A stretch of 42,333 nt of DNA from positions 1 through 42,333 of the forward strand of contig NZ_PIJY01000049.1 in the NCBI RefSeq assembly GCF_008304605.1, given 5' to 3'. Of the stretch, positions 5,595-14,306 are shown piece by piece. The stretch is from Oceanobacillus polygoni (GTDB lineage Bacteria > Bacillota > Bacilli > Bacillales > Amphibacillaceae). Numbering within the stretch: the stretch's first letter is position 1; every line of letters begins with the position of its first letter. The position numbers were made by a program, and so were the translations under genes. The notes below the pieces were generated by a model. It was given only the letters and a program-made list of their open reading frames with translations. It had not been told where the DNA came from and did no database searches.

Positions 5595-7731
5595 TATCTA
5601 TATCTCTTTCTTTTTTACTTTCTTCTACAGAAGAAACATTTTTATTTTGTTTCACACCATCATTAAAACTTTCTATCTTTGTTCCATTGAGGTTTAGGTT
5701 TAGATTTTGCTTATTTCGAGTTGGTTTTAATTTTTGTCTCGGGTCAATATCATTTACAATTCCCACTTTATACGAACCGTACGGAAGTCTTTCATTCCTT
5801 GCTTTTTTACGACGAGCACTCTTCAGACTTTGCACATTTGAAATTTCACTTTGCTTAATTCTATCCGCTGCTCCATTATTCTCTTTAGATTTTTTAACAC
5901 GATCATTTTTTCCAATTGGTTCAAATTGCACATCCTCTTTGTTTCTACCTTTTCCTTCCTCTAGATTATTTCCAGTAACCACCTTCTTATCTAGATTTTG
6001 TTTTCTACGTTTTAATGGAGCAACATGCTTAGCTTCTTTAGCATTTTCCTCTTTATTTATTTGTGAAGTACGTGGAACATTCTTCCTCTCCCTATTCAAA
6101 GCACTATTTCTTTCCGTTTTCATACTCGTTCTATTTGTATTTGCATCGTCCAACAATTCATCCGATTCACCCACTTTATTCATTGGGTTTTGTCTCTTTC
6201 TACTACGTCTCTTGTTAATTCTTCCTCGCGCATCATTAAATTGCTTACTATAATATTGATTCATATTTGGCATGATATTTTTATCTATCGATTGAACTCG
6301 CCCTGCTGTCACAAAATGAATAATGGAATTTCTTTTCACAATGATATAAAAGAACAGCAGAATTAATAGAAAGACATGTAATAGATACATTCCAGTATCT
6401 TCTGGTGGTACTAATCTATACAAGGTAAACGTCAATAAATAGGAAATGAATATAAAGATCCCCAGCATCGCTTTTATTAAAAAGACCGTAACTAGCTTTC
6501 CTAATGTATTGAAGCCACTCATTACAAATTGCGGTATAAAACTAATGAAAAATGCAAAAGGCAATGCTAAGGCAATCAATATTGCTAACAATTGCAATGC
6601 AAAATTTAATAAACCTAACAAAAGAAATGGTATAGACAACGCAATAACTATAATAAACGTCAAAAAAATTAAACCTGATTGTTTAAACGACCCACCCGAT
6701 GCCATAGCCGAGTTATTATTTTTATTAACTTCAATATGGGCATGAGTTATTCGATAAACTGAACCTGCCGAACTTAAATTAAATGCTAACATTCTATCAA
6801 CACGATTATATTGATCAAAACCAAAACCTAAATTCTTCACATTATCATTATTATTAATATCATTTTCCTCTGTTGTACCATAATTGATTAAAAGATATGG
6901 TCTTTTTAACGCTAAATCAAAATAGACATTACGCATCACAGACAAAGCGCCGTTTAATTTGTCATCTTCATCAATATCGTTAATAGCTGAATAAACGCCT
7001 TCTCTATCATTTTCAAATATCTCCAATAAACCATTACCTGCACTCACCAAATACCCTTGTGTTTCATTCGATATTGCATTCATTGACTTTATTAGAAAAC
7101 TAGCATTAGCCATCCAATATCCAGCAACAACCAAAACAACAATAAATAAGAGAAATTTTCTTACAGACTCCCTCGCATTACCATTTGTAAAGAACAAAAA
7201 GACAAGGTAGCCACACAAAAATGCAAACAACAATTCAGCAAAATAATCTTTTAAGGTTTGATAAATATCATATGAAATACTCTGCAGGTCATCAGCAAAT
7301 TCATCTAATATCTGTAAGGAAAATAGCTTTTCTAAACTTGAATCCGTAACTATAACCACATGCTGAATTATCCCCATAAAAAAGTTATTGATGCCATACA
7401 AGTTAAATCCAAATATCCCATTGGTATCTTCATTATTTACCATGTAACGCTCAACAGGATATTTCTTAATTTCTAATTCCACACCACCCTTTTTTATATT
7501 CTCTTCACTTTCTGGCTGGTTCATATATTCATGTGGTTTGTATTTTTCACTTAAAATATCCCCGAATATATCCATTAGCATTTTCCCTATTGGATTGTCT
7601 ACCTCTATTAGATTAGAAATATTTCCCTCACTATCTGCTTCATTCTCAGCAAAAACAGTTGTAGCTGATAAATGGACACACAAAATTAAACTACTAAATA
7701 CAGTCATAAATAGTTTTCTACTTTTCAACAT
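5581..7731 (-). CDS. conG: polytopic conjugation membrane protein, ConG/VirB6-like
   Basis: 716 residues. A cleavable-looking signal peptide (about 8-28), an extracytoplasmic part, then helices at roughly 167-185, 190-212, 350-405 (two or more helices), 415-443 and 449-468. The C-terminal 235 residues are cytoplasmic, highly charged and low-complexity (many K, R, N, E). ICEBs1 ConG (YddG) and Tn916 Orf15 are essential channel components of the type IV secretion machinery with this layout. It follows a small gene with a 14-base overlap and precedes cwlT. The long charged tail probably contacts cytoplasmic ATPases or DNA; that is inference. Confidence 0.85.
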   Translation of the reverse strand: MLKSRKLFMTVFSSLILCVHLSATTVFAENEADSEGNISNLIEVDNPIGKMLMDIFGDILSEKYKPHEYMNQPESEENIKKGGVELEIKKYPVERYMVNNEDTNGIFGFNLYGINNFFMGIIQHVVIVTDSSLEKLFSLQILDEFADDLQSISYDIYQTLKDYFAELLFAFLCGYLVFLFFTNGNARESVRKFLLFIVVLVVAGYWMANASFLIKSMNAISNETQGYLVSAGNGLLEIFENDREGVYSAINDIDEDDKLNGALSVMRNVYFDLALKRPYLLINYGTTEENDINNNDNVKNLGFGFDQYNRVDRMLAFNLSSAGSVYRITHAHIEVNKNNNSAMASGGSFKQSGLIFLTFIIVIALSIPFLLLGLLNFALQLLAILIALALPFAFFISFIPQFVMSGFNTLGKLVTVFLIKAMLGIFIFISYLLTFTLYRLVPPEDTGMYLLHVFLLILLFFYIIVKRNSIIHFVTAGRVQSIDKNIMPNMNQYYSKQFNDARGRINKRRSRKRQNPMNKVGESDELLDDANTNRTSMKTERNSALNRERKNVPRTSQINKEENAKEAKHVAPLKRRKQNLDKKVVTGNNLEEGKGRNKEDVQFEPIGKNDRVKKSKENNGAADRIKQSEISNVQSLKSARRKKARNERLPYGSYKVGIVNDIDPRQKLKPTRNKQNLNLNLNGTKIESFNDGVKQNKNVSSVEESKKERDIDRGMS

Positions 7732-7933
7732 TTACATGTTCCTCTAGAAAAATTAGTATTGTTTCACATGCATTTATTACACCGTTACAATAGGATATAT
7801 ATTCAATATCAGATTCCTTTCGAATCCCATCTTTCTCTAATCTTCTTACAACATCTTTTTCTAAATGACATGTAAACTCATGATGCTTTTTAAGACCATT
7901 TAATAAATTTCTTAAAATATCGAAGCTAATCAT
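7718..7933 (-). CDS. small hypothetical protein upstream of conG
   Basis: 71 residues, soluble, mostly helical and charged, with four cysteine/histidine-rich spots but no motif I recognise. It overlaps the conG start by 14 bases, typical of translational coupling. A hairpin with a T-run lies just upstream (7966-7989). It falls in the region where ICEBs1 has yddF between conE and conG, but I cannot say it is related. Confidence 0.5.
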   Translation of the reverse strand: MISFDILRNLLNGLKKHHEFTCHLEKDVVRRLEKDGIRKESDIEYISYCNGVINACETILIFLEEHVNVEK

Positions 7934-7956
7934 TTACAACACCAACCTTCTTAAAA

Positions 7957-7989
7957 AGATTAAAAAGTGACTACCACCTGATAGCCACT
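7957..7989 (-). terminator. terminator-like hairpin
   Basis: Minus strand stem AGTGGCTA / TAGTCACT (7982-7989 and 7966-7973, one G-T pair) followed by TTTTTAATCTTTTT. It closely resembles the hairpin at 8298-8324, so the pair brackets the 86-codon gene between them. Confidence 0.55.
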
Positions 7990-8001
7990 CTTTTATAGGC
8001 A

Positions 8002-8262
8002 TTACACCTCAAAGCAGAAACAATAGTATAGCTTTTTTTCTTCCTCTCCATCTTCATCTATTTCCACGCTGAAAATAAACTTATAACTTTCATCCTCTCT
8101 AGCATGCGAAACAATTTCAAATGTTCCTAGTTCCCCTTCTCTCATGTCATTCGCGGTCTGAATCGCTTGTATACGGATTTCCTCGTTATTACGAAACATT
8201 TCTAATTCGACCAATTCTTCCTCAAATCTAAACCAATTTTCAACATCTACTACATAAGTCAT
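8002..8262 (-). CDS. small acidic hypothetical protein
   Basis: 86 residues, very acidic (many E and D), no membrane segment, two C-terminal cysteines in YYCFCFEV. It is isolated by terminator-like hairpins on both sides. I do not recognise the family. Its place after the conE-like gene is that of yddF in ICEBs1, but relatedness is unproven. Confidence 0.5.
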   Translation of the reverse strand: MTYVVDVENWFRFEEELVELEMFRNNEEIRIQAIQTANDMREGELGTFEIVSHAREDESYKFIFSVEIDEDGEEEKKLYYCFCFEV

Positions 8263-8296
8263 TCATAGACACTCCCTCTCCCTTTTTATATTTAAA

Positions 8297-8324
8297 AAAT
8301 GGCTACCATTTTTTGATAGCCATT
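8297..8324 (-). terminator. terminator-like hairpin after conE
   Basis: Minus strand perfect stem AATGGCTA / TAGCCATT (8317-8324 and 8298-8305) followed by TTTTTTAAATATAAAAAG. It starts six bases past the conE stop. Confidence 0.65.
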
Positions 8325-8329
8325 CCTTT

Positions 8330-10837
8330 TTATAAATATTTTTCTTCTGCATATGCGACCGCAGATTTATTCACCGTTTCTAATGCCCCTTCCCATTCTT
8401 CAAATAGACATTCGACAGTAATCTTAGAGGTTCGACCAAATACATCTTTCATTAAACACTGCCCTTGCAACATGTTATCCAACATTTCTATATTTTCTTC
8501 ACTTGGTTCCATATTCATCCACTTTAATATATCGGTTCGTTCGTTTTCTTCATCAAAAGCAAATGATACCCCGAAATTACCTGTTTCATTTTCCTTCTCT
8601 CGTAAAGCATCTTTCGTACTTTGAGAAATAAAATACAACGCATTGTTATAACTCCTCCCAACACGTTTCATACTCTTTTCAACTTTCTTCCCTTGACGTG
8701 AAGAAACAATAACCCATGCTTCATCAATAAATTCGGCTGTTTTTTCATCTTTATCCTGTTTTCCAAACAGTTCACAATACTTCCCTAGCGCTAACATAAT
8801 CGCATTTGATTTCATTTGACTATTCGTATACGTATCTACACTTGCTGTTGCTTCTGGCAAATCAATATTTTCAATCTCAATGATACTTATACGGTCATTT
8901 AAAGAAAGCGCAGCATTCGAACCGTCATGAATGCACAATTTCAAAATACTATCAGAAACAACCTCATATAAAAAATCACCTGCTTTTGCTACAGATGATT
9001 CTTTACTGTCTTTCATAATATCGATAATATGCATAGAACCAACTTGTTCCCCTTTTTGCTTCCTCTCTAACACTTCTGAAATGGCTCTTAAAAAAGCTGT
9101 GTGAATTTCATCTTTCCCTTTAAAATCATAGACTTCCGAAAAGATATCTTGAATCAATTCCTTTGCTTGGTGTGATGGAAGAAATGCAACAGGGTCTAAT
9201 GCTCCCCAGTTATCCTTCTCTTCAAAGTCCAATGTGATAAACTTAAACTTTTTCAAATGCTCAACGAACAAAGGATAATCACGCTTAATAATACTATCGT
9301 TTATGATTTTATCTATCCATTTTCTAAACTCTTTTTTTGGATCAATATATAATGCTTTTATATATAGTAGTGTTACATAGATAAATAATAACTTTGCAAG
9401 ATACGATTTCCCACCACCAGTATCGCCAGTGATTAATACATGTGGTGAACGATATTTGCTCCCTTTTATATTTTGATTCGCTAACATAGGATGAAAGAAA
9501 ACAGGGTCACGACTTGCCATTTTTGCACTTTCCAAATCCTTATGCTTATTAAACCTATCCACCCATCCAATAAAAAAGCCTATTTTTGAACCAATATCGG
9601 AATTTACACCAAATAAACTTTCTCCTAATCCATTTTGTGTGGTTGGTTGCAGCCAATTCCTATCTGTTGCTTCCAATTTTTCAGCCGGTAGCATTCGATA
9701 AAACAAGCTTAATTGGTCGGCAGTCGGAACACGACAGATAATATTCAACTGTTTAAAATATCGTACTACTTGTTTAGCTCGTGTTAAACATTCTTTTTTA
9801 TCTCTTCCAGTAACCGCAATCGTTGCAAGCCAGTTCATCATAGAAACATCATGACTTTTTATCTTATCTTGTAAGTCTCTAATCAAATAATGACTATCTA
9901 CTACAGATGAATCAATTGAATCTCCTGTCATTGCCTGTTCATTCGCTGATTCTTTTAATTCCTTCCCTTTTAGATTTAACTTTAATTTCGTTTTACTTTT
10001 TCCTTCGGCTTGAATTTTATAATCTATTCCTACTTCAAACGGCAATGATTGTGCTTCATAAAAAATATCACTTTCAGCCATATTATCGGGAAACTCATCA
10101 ATCACAACAAAAGTTAAATAACCTTCATCCTGTTCACTACTTAACTTCAAGCATGATGATTCTCCTGGATCAATAATGGTGTTTGTGATTGCTTTGAAAT
10201 TTCCATTTTCCATCTCTTCTGCCACATCATGATTCAGACCTCTTATAAAATCGTAACGGTTAACGTAGATCAATTCTTGTTCATCTAAACGTGAACCATT
10301 GACTCCTGCCACCACTTTGTAAACTGTATCTTCCATTTCCTCAAATTGTTCAAAAAAGGAGGCAGGAACATTTTGTTCCCACCCAATCAAATTAACAAAC
10401 GCATCTGTCACATTGGAAAAAATAGAGAAAGCATTCTCTTTCAGACCTTCATCTAGCTTTACAAATGCATTTTTTAATTTAATCCCAATAATAAAATCAT
10501 TCTTTGTCATATTCCCCAGTCGAGAAGTTAGGATATTTTCCGTTTCTCCCAAATAATAAGTCCCAACATCTTCACTATCTTTCGATAAATCTAAACTTAA
10601 GTCATTAAAACGTTCCCTTAAACGAAATTCTTGAGGATACATCTTTAAATGGAAATCCTCATATTCTGTTACTTCCTCAAAGAACATTCTCCATTTACGC
10701 TTATAGTTTTCCACTACCTTCTTATTTTGTATCGGAATAGATTCACTCTTTATCCGATAATACGCGAACACGTCTCCCATTCTCGTTAAGAGCATATTGT
10801 TTCTTATCGTTTTTATTGCTGGTTTCAGTTTTGCCAT
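8330..10837 (-). CDS. conE: VirB4/TraE-family conjugation ATPase ConE
   Basis: 835 residues from the chosen ATG (MAKLKPAIKTIRNN); an in-frame codon 24 bases upstream is less likely because the family N-terminus starts at 'LKPAIKTI'. The N-terminal half is the VirB4 interaction domain. A Walker A motif GDTGGGKSYLAK lies at about residue 471 and a Walker B AEFIDEAWVI at about 712. ICEBs1 ConE is the cytoplasmic ATPase that powers the transfer channel and needs ConB and ConQ for membrane location. The start lies 95 bases inside conD. A terminator-like hairpin follows the stop. Confidence 0.9.
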   Translation of the reverse strand: MAKLKPAIKTIRNNMLLTRMGDVFAYYRIKSESIPIQNKKVVENYKRKWRMFFEEVTEYEDFHLKMYPQEFRLRERFNDLSLDLSKDSEDVGTYYLGETENILTSRLGNMTKNDFIIGIKLKNAFVKLDEGLKENAFSIFSNVTDAFVNLIGWEQNVPASFFEQFEEMEDTVYKVVAGVNGSRLDEQELIYVNRYDFIRGLNHDVAEEMENGNFKAITNTIIDPGESSCLKLSSEQDEGYLTFVVIDEFPDNMAESDIFYEAQSLPFEVGIDYKIQAEGKSKTKLKLNLKGKELKESANEQAMTGDSIDSSVVDSHYLIRDLQDKIKSHDVSMMNWLATIAVTGRDKKECLTRAKQVVRYFKQLNIICRVPTADQLSLFYRMLPAEKLEATDRNWLQPTTQNGLGESLFGVNSDIGSKIGFFIGWVDRFNKHKDLESAKMASRDPVFFHPMLANQNIKGSKYRSPHVLITGDTGGGKSYLAKLLFIYVTLLYIKALYIDPKKEFRKWIDKIINDSIIKRDYPLFVEHLKKFKFITLDFEEKDNWGALDPVAFLPSHQAKELIQDIFSEVYDFKGKDEIHTAFLRAISEVLERKQKGEQVGSMHIIDIMKDSKESSVAKAGDFLYEVVSDSILKLCIHDGSNAALSLNDRISIIEIENIDLPEATASVDTYTNSQMKSNAIMLALGKYCELFGKQDKDEKTAEFIDEAWVIVSSRQGKKVEKSMKRVGRSYNNALYFISQSTKDALREKENETGNFGVSFAFDEENERTDILKWMNMEPSEENIEMLDNMLQGQCLMKDVFGRTSKITVECLFEEWEGALETVNKSAVAYAEEKYL

Positions 10838-11246
10838 TCTTATTATCCACCACCCACACACATTGCTTAAATGTTATTTTTCTATCATTCATCCAAACTA
10901 CTTCCTCCCCATTGCAAAACTTTTTTCTCGGGATTTTTATCGCTACTAGATATTTAACATAATCGTACATATACACATAAATATTTTTACCTTCAGGTTT
11001 GATTTTTGTTACTAACCAAGTTAGTAATAATGGAATACCTATTAAAAAAACAAACCATGTATCAGAAAACGCATAAGGGTATACCCTACGTATCATCCAG
11101 CCTATTAAAAAAATTAATCCAAGAAAAAGCAAAAAATTAATAGCTGGTATTAACTCAATCGTAAAAGGCAAATAATAATAATCTGTTATTTGCCTAATTT
11201 TTTTCGGTTCTCTTAATGCTCTACGGTAATTAAAAATCTCTCTCAT
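10743..11246 (-). CDS. conD: conjugation membrane protein ConD (TcpE family)
   Basis: 167 residues with two adjacent transmembrane helices (about 29-50 and 62-80) near the N-terminus and a basic cytoplasmic C-terminus. The N-terminal 'YRRALREPKKIRQITDYYY' region and size fit the TcpE family (ICEBs1 ConD, pCW3 TcpE). It starts 13 bases after conC and overlaps conE by 95 bases, a long overlap that covers the 3' end of this gene. Confidence 0.78.
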   Translation of the reverse strand: MREIFNYRRALREPKKIRQITDYYYLPFTIELIPAINFLLFLGLIFLIGWMIRRVYPYAFSDTWFVFLIGIPLLLTWLVTKIKPEGKNIYVYMYDYVKYLVAIKIPRKKFCNGEEVVWMNDRKITFKQCVWVVDNKNGKTETSNKNDKKQYALNENGRRVRVLSDKE

Positions 11247-11259
11247 AAATATCCCTCTT

Positions 11260-11511
11260 TTAAAGCGTATTAATAAAGGCTTCTATCCATCCACTAACCG
11301 TGTTCCAGTTACGAACAATGAAGTAAACTGCTCCACCTACTACACAAGAAATAATAATAGCCCCGACTTTAAATTTCGCTAAATGCTTTGTTACAAGAAA
11401 GATAACAATTAATAGAATAGCTTGTTGTATCACTTCCAAGCCCCAATTCTCTATTCCATCCAAGGTAGGTAAATTTGCACTGGCTAAGAACATTACATTC
11501 ATAAATTCCAT
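11260..11511 (-). CDS. conC: small conjugation membrane protein ConC
   Basis: 83 residues, two transmembrane helices (about 27-44 and 49-66), the size and topology of ICEBs1 ConC (TcpD-like). It sits between conB and conD with short spacers, so it is part of the same operon. Confidence 0.72.
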   Translation of the reverse strand: MEFMNVMFLASANLPTLDGIENWGLEVIQQAILLIVIFLVTKHLAKFKVGAIIISCVVGGAVYFIVRNWNTVSGWIEAFINTL

Positions 11512-11528
11512 TCTTTATTTCCTCCTAA

Positions 11529-12563
11529 TCAAATGTAGTTAAATTCCTCCACGTAAAAGTTATTTTCATTTTTTGAAATAGTCATTTCCACTTGATTGAC
11601 TTGTTGAATATTGGTCAGTTCGTCTCTAAATATCACCTCCAAGGAAACCTTATAATTTTCACCATCTATATAAATCATCAGATCGCTTATTTCCTCAAAC
11701 AAAAAAGAACCGTTTAATGTTTGCGGTTCTTCCATCAAATATGCCATTTCTTCTATAGGTTCAGTAGAATACTTTTCAAAAAAAGTATTCAAGAATATGG
11801 CAATATTCTCTTCTTCATTTCCGTTATATCCCTCTAATCCAATTGCTTCCTTTTCATATTCAATGTTTCCAGCCAATGAGGGGACTTCTGTAAAATAAGG
11901 TATTGCAGAAACACTAAATAATCCATTTTCATAGATAATCGGAATATTTAATAACAAGGTTTTCTCTTCTTCTTCTGTTTCCGTTTCTTTTTTGATCTCC
12001 TTCTTCTTTCCTTTTCTAACCTCTTTTTCTACTTCTCGCTCTACTTGATTTTTGAAGGTTACCTTGTACTGATAAAGACTTGTATTACCCTTATCCTCCA
12101 TATGAAAGAGATTAAAAGTCTTTAATGTTCTTGTTCCACTCACTCCCTCCAAGTCATACAAAGGATTTCTATCATCATTAAATGTCTCATTGAAAACCAT
12201 GTATTCTTTTAAATTATTGGCTCTCTCTTCTAATGCTGCTCCTTCATTTGGAACATTTATATACTCTCTGACAAAGGATGACAAAAATTCATTTGCTGAA
12301 GCATGTGGAATTTCCTCTTTCACTTCCTCATTTTCGCTAGCTTCAACCAATTGATTTGTTTCATTCAATATGGAACGTGTATTTATTGATAATAGGATGG
12401 ATAGTGTCGCAAGAAACAACATACCAATTATTAATAACCAAACAAAAAAAGCAGTGCGCTTTGAATGATCTTTGCGAATACTGCTTCTATCTTTTTCTGG
12501 TTTTTTTATTTGCCTAAACTTCCCCTTAAATCGACTCTTCATGGATTCATTTTTTTCACCCAT
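11529..12563 (-). CDS. conB: ConB, bitopic channel protein (TcpC/VirB8-like)
   Basis: 344 residues. A basic cytoplasmic N-terminus (about 1-32), a single membrane helix (33-55) and an extracytoplasmic region holding two NTF2-like folds typical of TcpC (about 85-235 and 245-344). A strongly charged E/K stretch (about 180-202) lies between beta strands. In ICEBs1 ConB recruits ConE to the membrane. It starts two bases after the upstream small gene. Confidence 0.8.
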   Translation of the reverse strand: MGEKNESMKSRFKGKFRQIKKPEKDRSSIRKDHSKRTAFFVWLLIIGMLFLATLSILLSINTRSILNETNQLVEASENEEVKEEIPHASANEFLSSFVREYINVPNEGAALEERANNLKEYMVFNETFNDDRNPLYDLEGVSGTRTLKTFNLFHMEDKGNTSLYQYKVTFKNQVEREVEKEVRKGKKKEIKKETETEEEEKTLLLNIPIIYENGLFSVSAIPYFTEVPSLAGNIEYEKEAIGLEGYNGNEEENIAIFLNTFFEKYSTEPIEEMAYLMEEPQTLNGSFLFEEISDLMIYIDGENYKVSLEVIFRDELTNIQQVNQVEMTISKNENNFYVEEFNYI

Positions 12564-12565
12564 AA

Positions 12566-12874
12566 TTATCTCCTTTCAATATAACTTAAAAAAGATGTTA
12601 CTTTTCGTAACACCTCCTTTGGCGAAGCATCTTCAACATATACCTTTTCATTTATTTTCAGACCATCTTTAATATATGTTGCCTTATAAAAAGTATAGCG
12701 ATAAGTTGAATAACCTTTTTTCTTAAATCCTTCAATAATTAAAGAAGTATGCTTGGTTAAATCTTTAACATACACCTGTTGGAGTTTTGTAAATCTTCCC
12801 TCCCTCAACTCTGGAACACCGACAATAAAACCAAGATTTTTAAAACGTTCAGTAAGACTAAACATTTTATTCAC
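12566..12874 (-). CDS. small conjugation-region protein in the yddA position
   Basis: 102 residues, soluble, basic, with mixed strands and helices. No domain I recognise. It is the first gene after the relaxase and the noncoding origin-like region and is tightly joined to conB (two-base gap), which matches the place of yddA in ICEBs1. A function in transfer is inferred only from position. Confidence 0.5.
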   Translation of the reverse strand: MNKMFSLTERFKNLGFIVGVPELREGRFTKLQQVYVKDLTKHTSLIIEGFKKKGYSTYRYTFYKATYIKDGLKINEKVYVEDASPKEVLRKVTSFLSYIERR

Positions 12875-12902
12875 TCCTCTTTTATTTAGACACTAAACTA
12901 CA

Positions 12903-13141
12903 ATCAAGGTTCAGGTAGTATTTTTTGAGAAGAACACTCAAAAATTCTCCACCTTTTCCCCCTTGATCTCCGTTTTTTTGTCGGTGTTTGACATACGCCA
13001 AGTCAACTATACTCAAAAGGAATTAAGTTATTATTGACTTGCCTTTATTAAGTGTACCGACAAAATCGTTTGAGCATCGTTCGAAAATAAATGACTATGC
13101 GATAATAAGTTACGTTTAAATTCGTGGTGTTTGGCCACCAC
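12903..13141 (-). other. candidate single-strand origin (sso), structured noncoding region
   Basis: The 304-base gap between the relaxase and the next gene has no ORF but several dyads. These are ATCAAGG/CCTTGAT (12903-12909, 12961-12967) enclosing the perfect hairpin TTTTTGAG/CTCAAAAA (12922-12929, 12937-12944), TTTTGTCGGT/ACCGACAAAA (12976-12985, 13056-13065) enclosing AAGTCAA/TTGACTT (13000-13006, 13034-13040), and GTGGTG/CACCAC (13124-13129, 13136-13141). ICEBs1 has its sso1 just downstream of nicK, which is this position. Inferred: folding start site for conversion of transferred single-stranded DNA. Confidence 0.55.
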
Positions 13142-13178
13142 ACTGCCAGCCAATATCACTACCTCAAAAAGGGGGAAC

Positions 13179-14222
13179 TCAAACAACCATATCCAAAATC
13201 TTTGCCATATAAACTTTCATCATATGTTCTTGTTTTGGATTTAATTCTGTCTCTTCTTCTACATCTTGTAAATCAGTTGTTCCCAAAGTGTCATCAACTA
13301 TCTTTACCATCTTCATCGTTCTAACACCGTATTTCATAAACCAATTTTTTGATTTCTCATAGAACTTGTCATCTGGCTTTGTAAATAACCTTAACTTTTC
13401 TACATCGGAAAGGAATTCTTCCCAAAAAGATGAAGTTACCCAAGATTGGCGACTCTCACTATTTCCCCTATCAACAAATCTCAAATAATTTTTTATAATG
13501 CCTTTTGCGACATGCAACAAATTCTCATATTCTAATATCCCTAAAATAGCATTGTGTGCTCTATCATTTTTTAATCTTAATTCATACCTGTTCCAATCTC
13601 CGAATTCCTCAACTGGTACATTAAACTTATTAGCTTGCTCATAATTTTTTTGATAAAAACATAAATAAACCTCAGACTGCTTCGACCCAAAATATATCGT
13701 TGTACCTCTATAATCACCATCTTCGATATTCAAAGAACCATTGTAATCACTTTTTCTAAATTGGGATATGGCTTCACCATGCTTTATTTTTTCCAAAATC
13801 ATAGGTATTTCAAAATAGGTTTTTTTATCATCAATCGCAATATCCAACCTTGGAAACTTCCCGTTATTTTCTAAGCAATCACGAAAGAAATCGAACCACG
13901 TATTCTTTCTAGCTTTTAAAAAGGATTCAAATTGTCGGCAACCTTTTCCCGACATTTCAACTAGAATTCCCCTTTCGTCTAAACTATGAGAATAGAAAAC
14001 TTTTATATTATCTAATTGGTAAGTTCCAATATATCCATAGAAGCCACTTTCTTTATGTTCCATATAGTCTTTTTTTAAATGCACAACTTTTTCCAATATC
14101 AAATCAATATCATGAGTTTTGAATGATACCCTTAAATAGTCAATCATTGCTGTTAAAGGGTTTTCATCGTTTTTTATTATCTCTACCCCCCTGTTAGAGT
14201 AGGGGGGGTTTTTAGTCGTCAT
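13179..14222 (-). CDS. nicK: rolling-circle relaxase NicK (Rep_trans family)
   Basis: 347 residues. Typical Rep_trans blocks are visible: RLDIAIDDK at about 130-138, STIYFGS-type strand at about 174-180, YLCFYQK at about 186-192 and WNRYELRLKNDRAHN at about 210-224 (the acidic/metal region). NicK nicks oriT, stays bound to the 5' end and starts both transfer and autonomous rolling-circle replication of ICEBs1. The oriT lies within its own first codons (residues 5-13). It follows conQ with a 43-base GC-rich gap and precedes the putative sso. Confidence 0.9.
   Translation of the reverse strand: MTTKNPPYSNRGVEIIKNDENPLTAMIDYLRVSFKTHDIDLILEKVVHLKKDYMEHKESGFYGYIGTYQLDNIKVFYSHSLDERGILVEMSGKGCRQFESFLKARKNTWFDFFRDCLENNGKFPRLDIAIDDKKTYFEIPMILEKIKHGEAISQFRKSDYNGSLNIEDGDYRGTTIYFGSKQSEVYLCFYQKNYEQANKFNVPVEEFGDWNRYELRLKNDRAHNAILGILEYENLLHVAKGIIKNYLRFVDRGNSESRQSWVTSSFWEEFLSDVEKLRLFTKPDDKFYEKSKNWFMKYGVRTMKMVKIVDDTLGTTDLQDVEEETELNPKQEHMMKVYMAKILDMVV
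14185..14209 (-). other. oriT: oriT, origin of transfer inside the nicK 5' end
   Basis: On the minus strand: ACCCCCC..., a short spacer, then CTAACAGGGGGGT, an inverted repeat of six C and six G. From memory the ICEBs1 oriT is ACCCCCCC followed by a 3-base spacer and CTAACAGGGGGGT, so this site is the same except for a slightly changed spacer. It encodes relaxase residues 5-13, again as in ICEBs1. Confidence 0.88.
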
Positions 14223-14306
14223 TCGCTTCGCTCACTCCTCCGGGCATCCCACTGTGTGACGCTCGCTAATCACTGCCGTTGGCGACTGCCGTCGCCCCGC
14301 TCACTC
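14223..14306 (-). repeat. GC-rich direct repeats next to oriT
   Basis: TCGCTTCGCTCACTC (14223-14237) and TCGCCCCGCTCACTC (14292-14306) match at 13 of 15 positions, 69 bp apart, flanking the conQ stop and abutting nicK. The stretch 14220-14325 is far richer in G and C than its surroundings. It may be a binding site for relaxosome factors; no function is shown. Confidence 0.4.

Noticed and set aside
5687-6253. Plus-strand 188-codon ORF opposite conG
   Set aside because: Shadow of the lysine/arginine-rich conG tail; product is Leu/Phe/Ser-rich and has no ribosome site.
7718-8262. Calling one of the two small genes yddF
   Set aside because: Only position suggests it; sizes differ from yddF and I see no shared motif.
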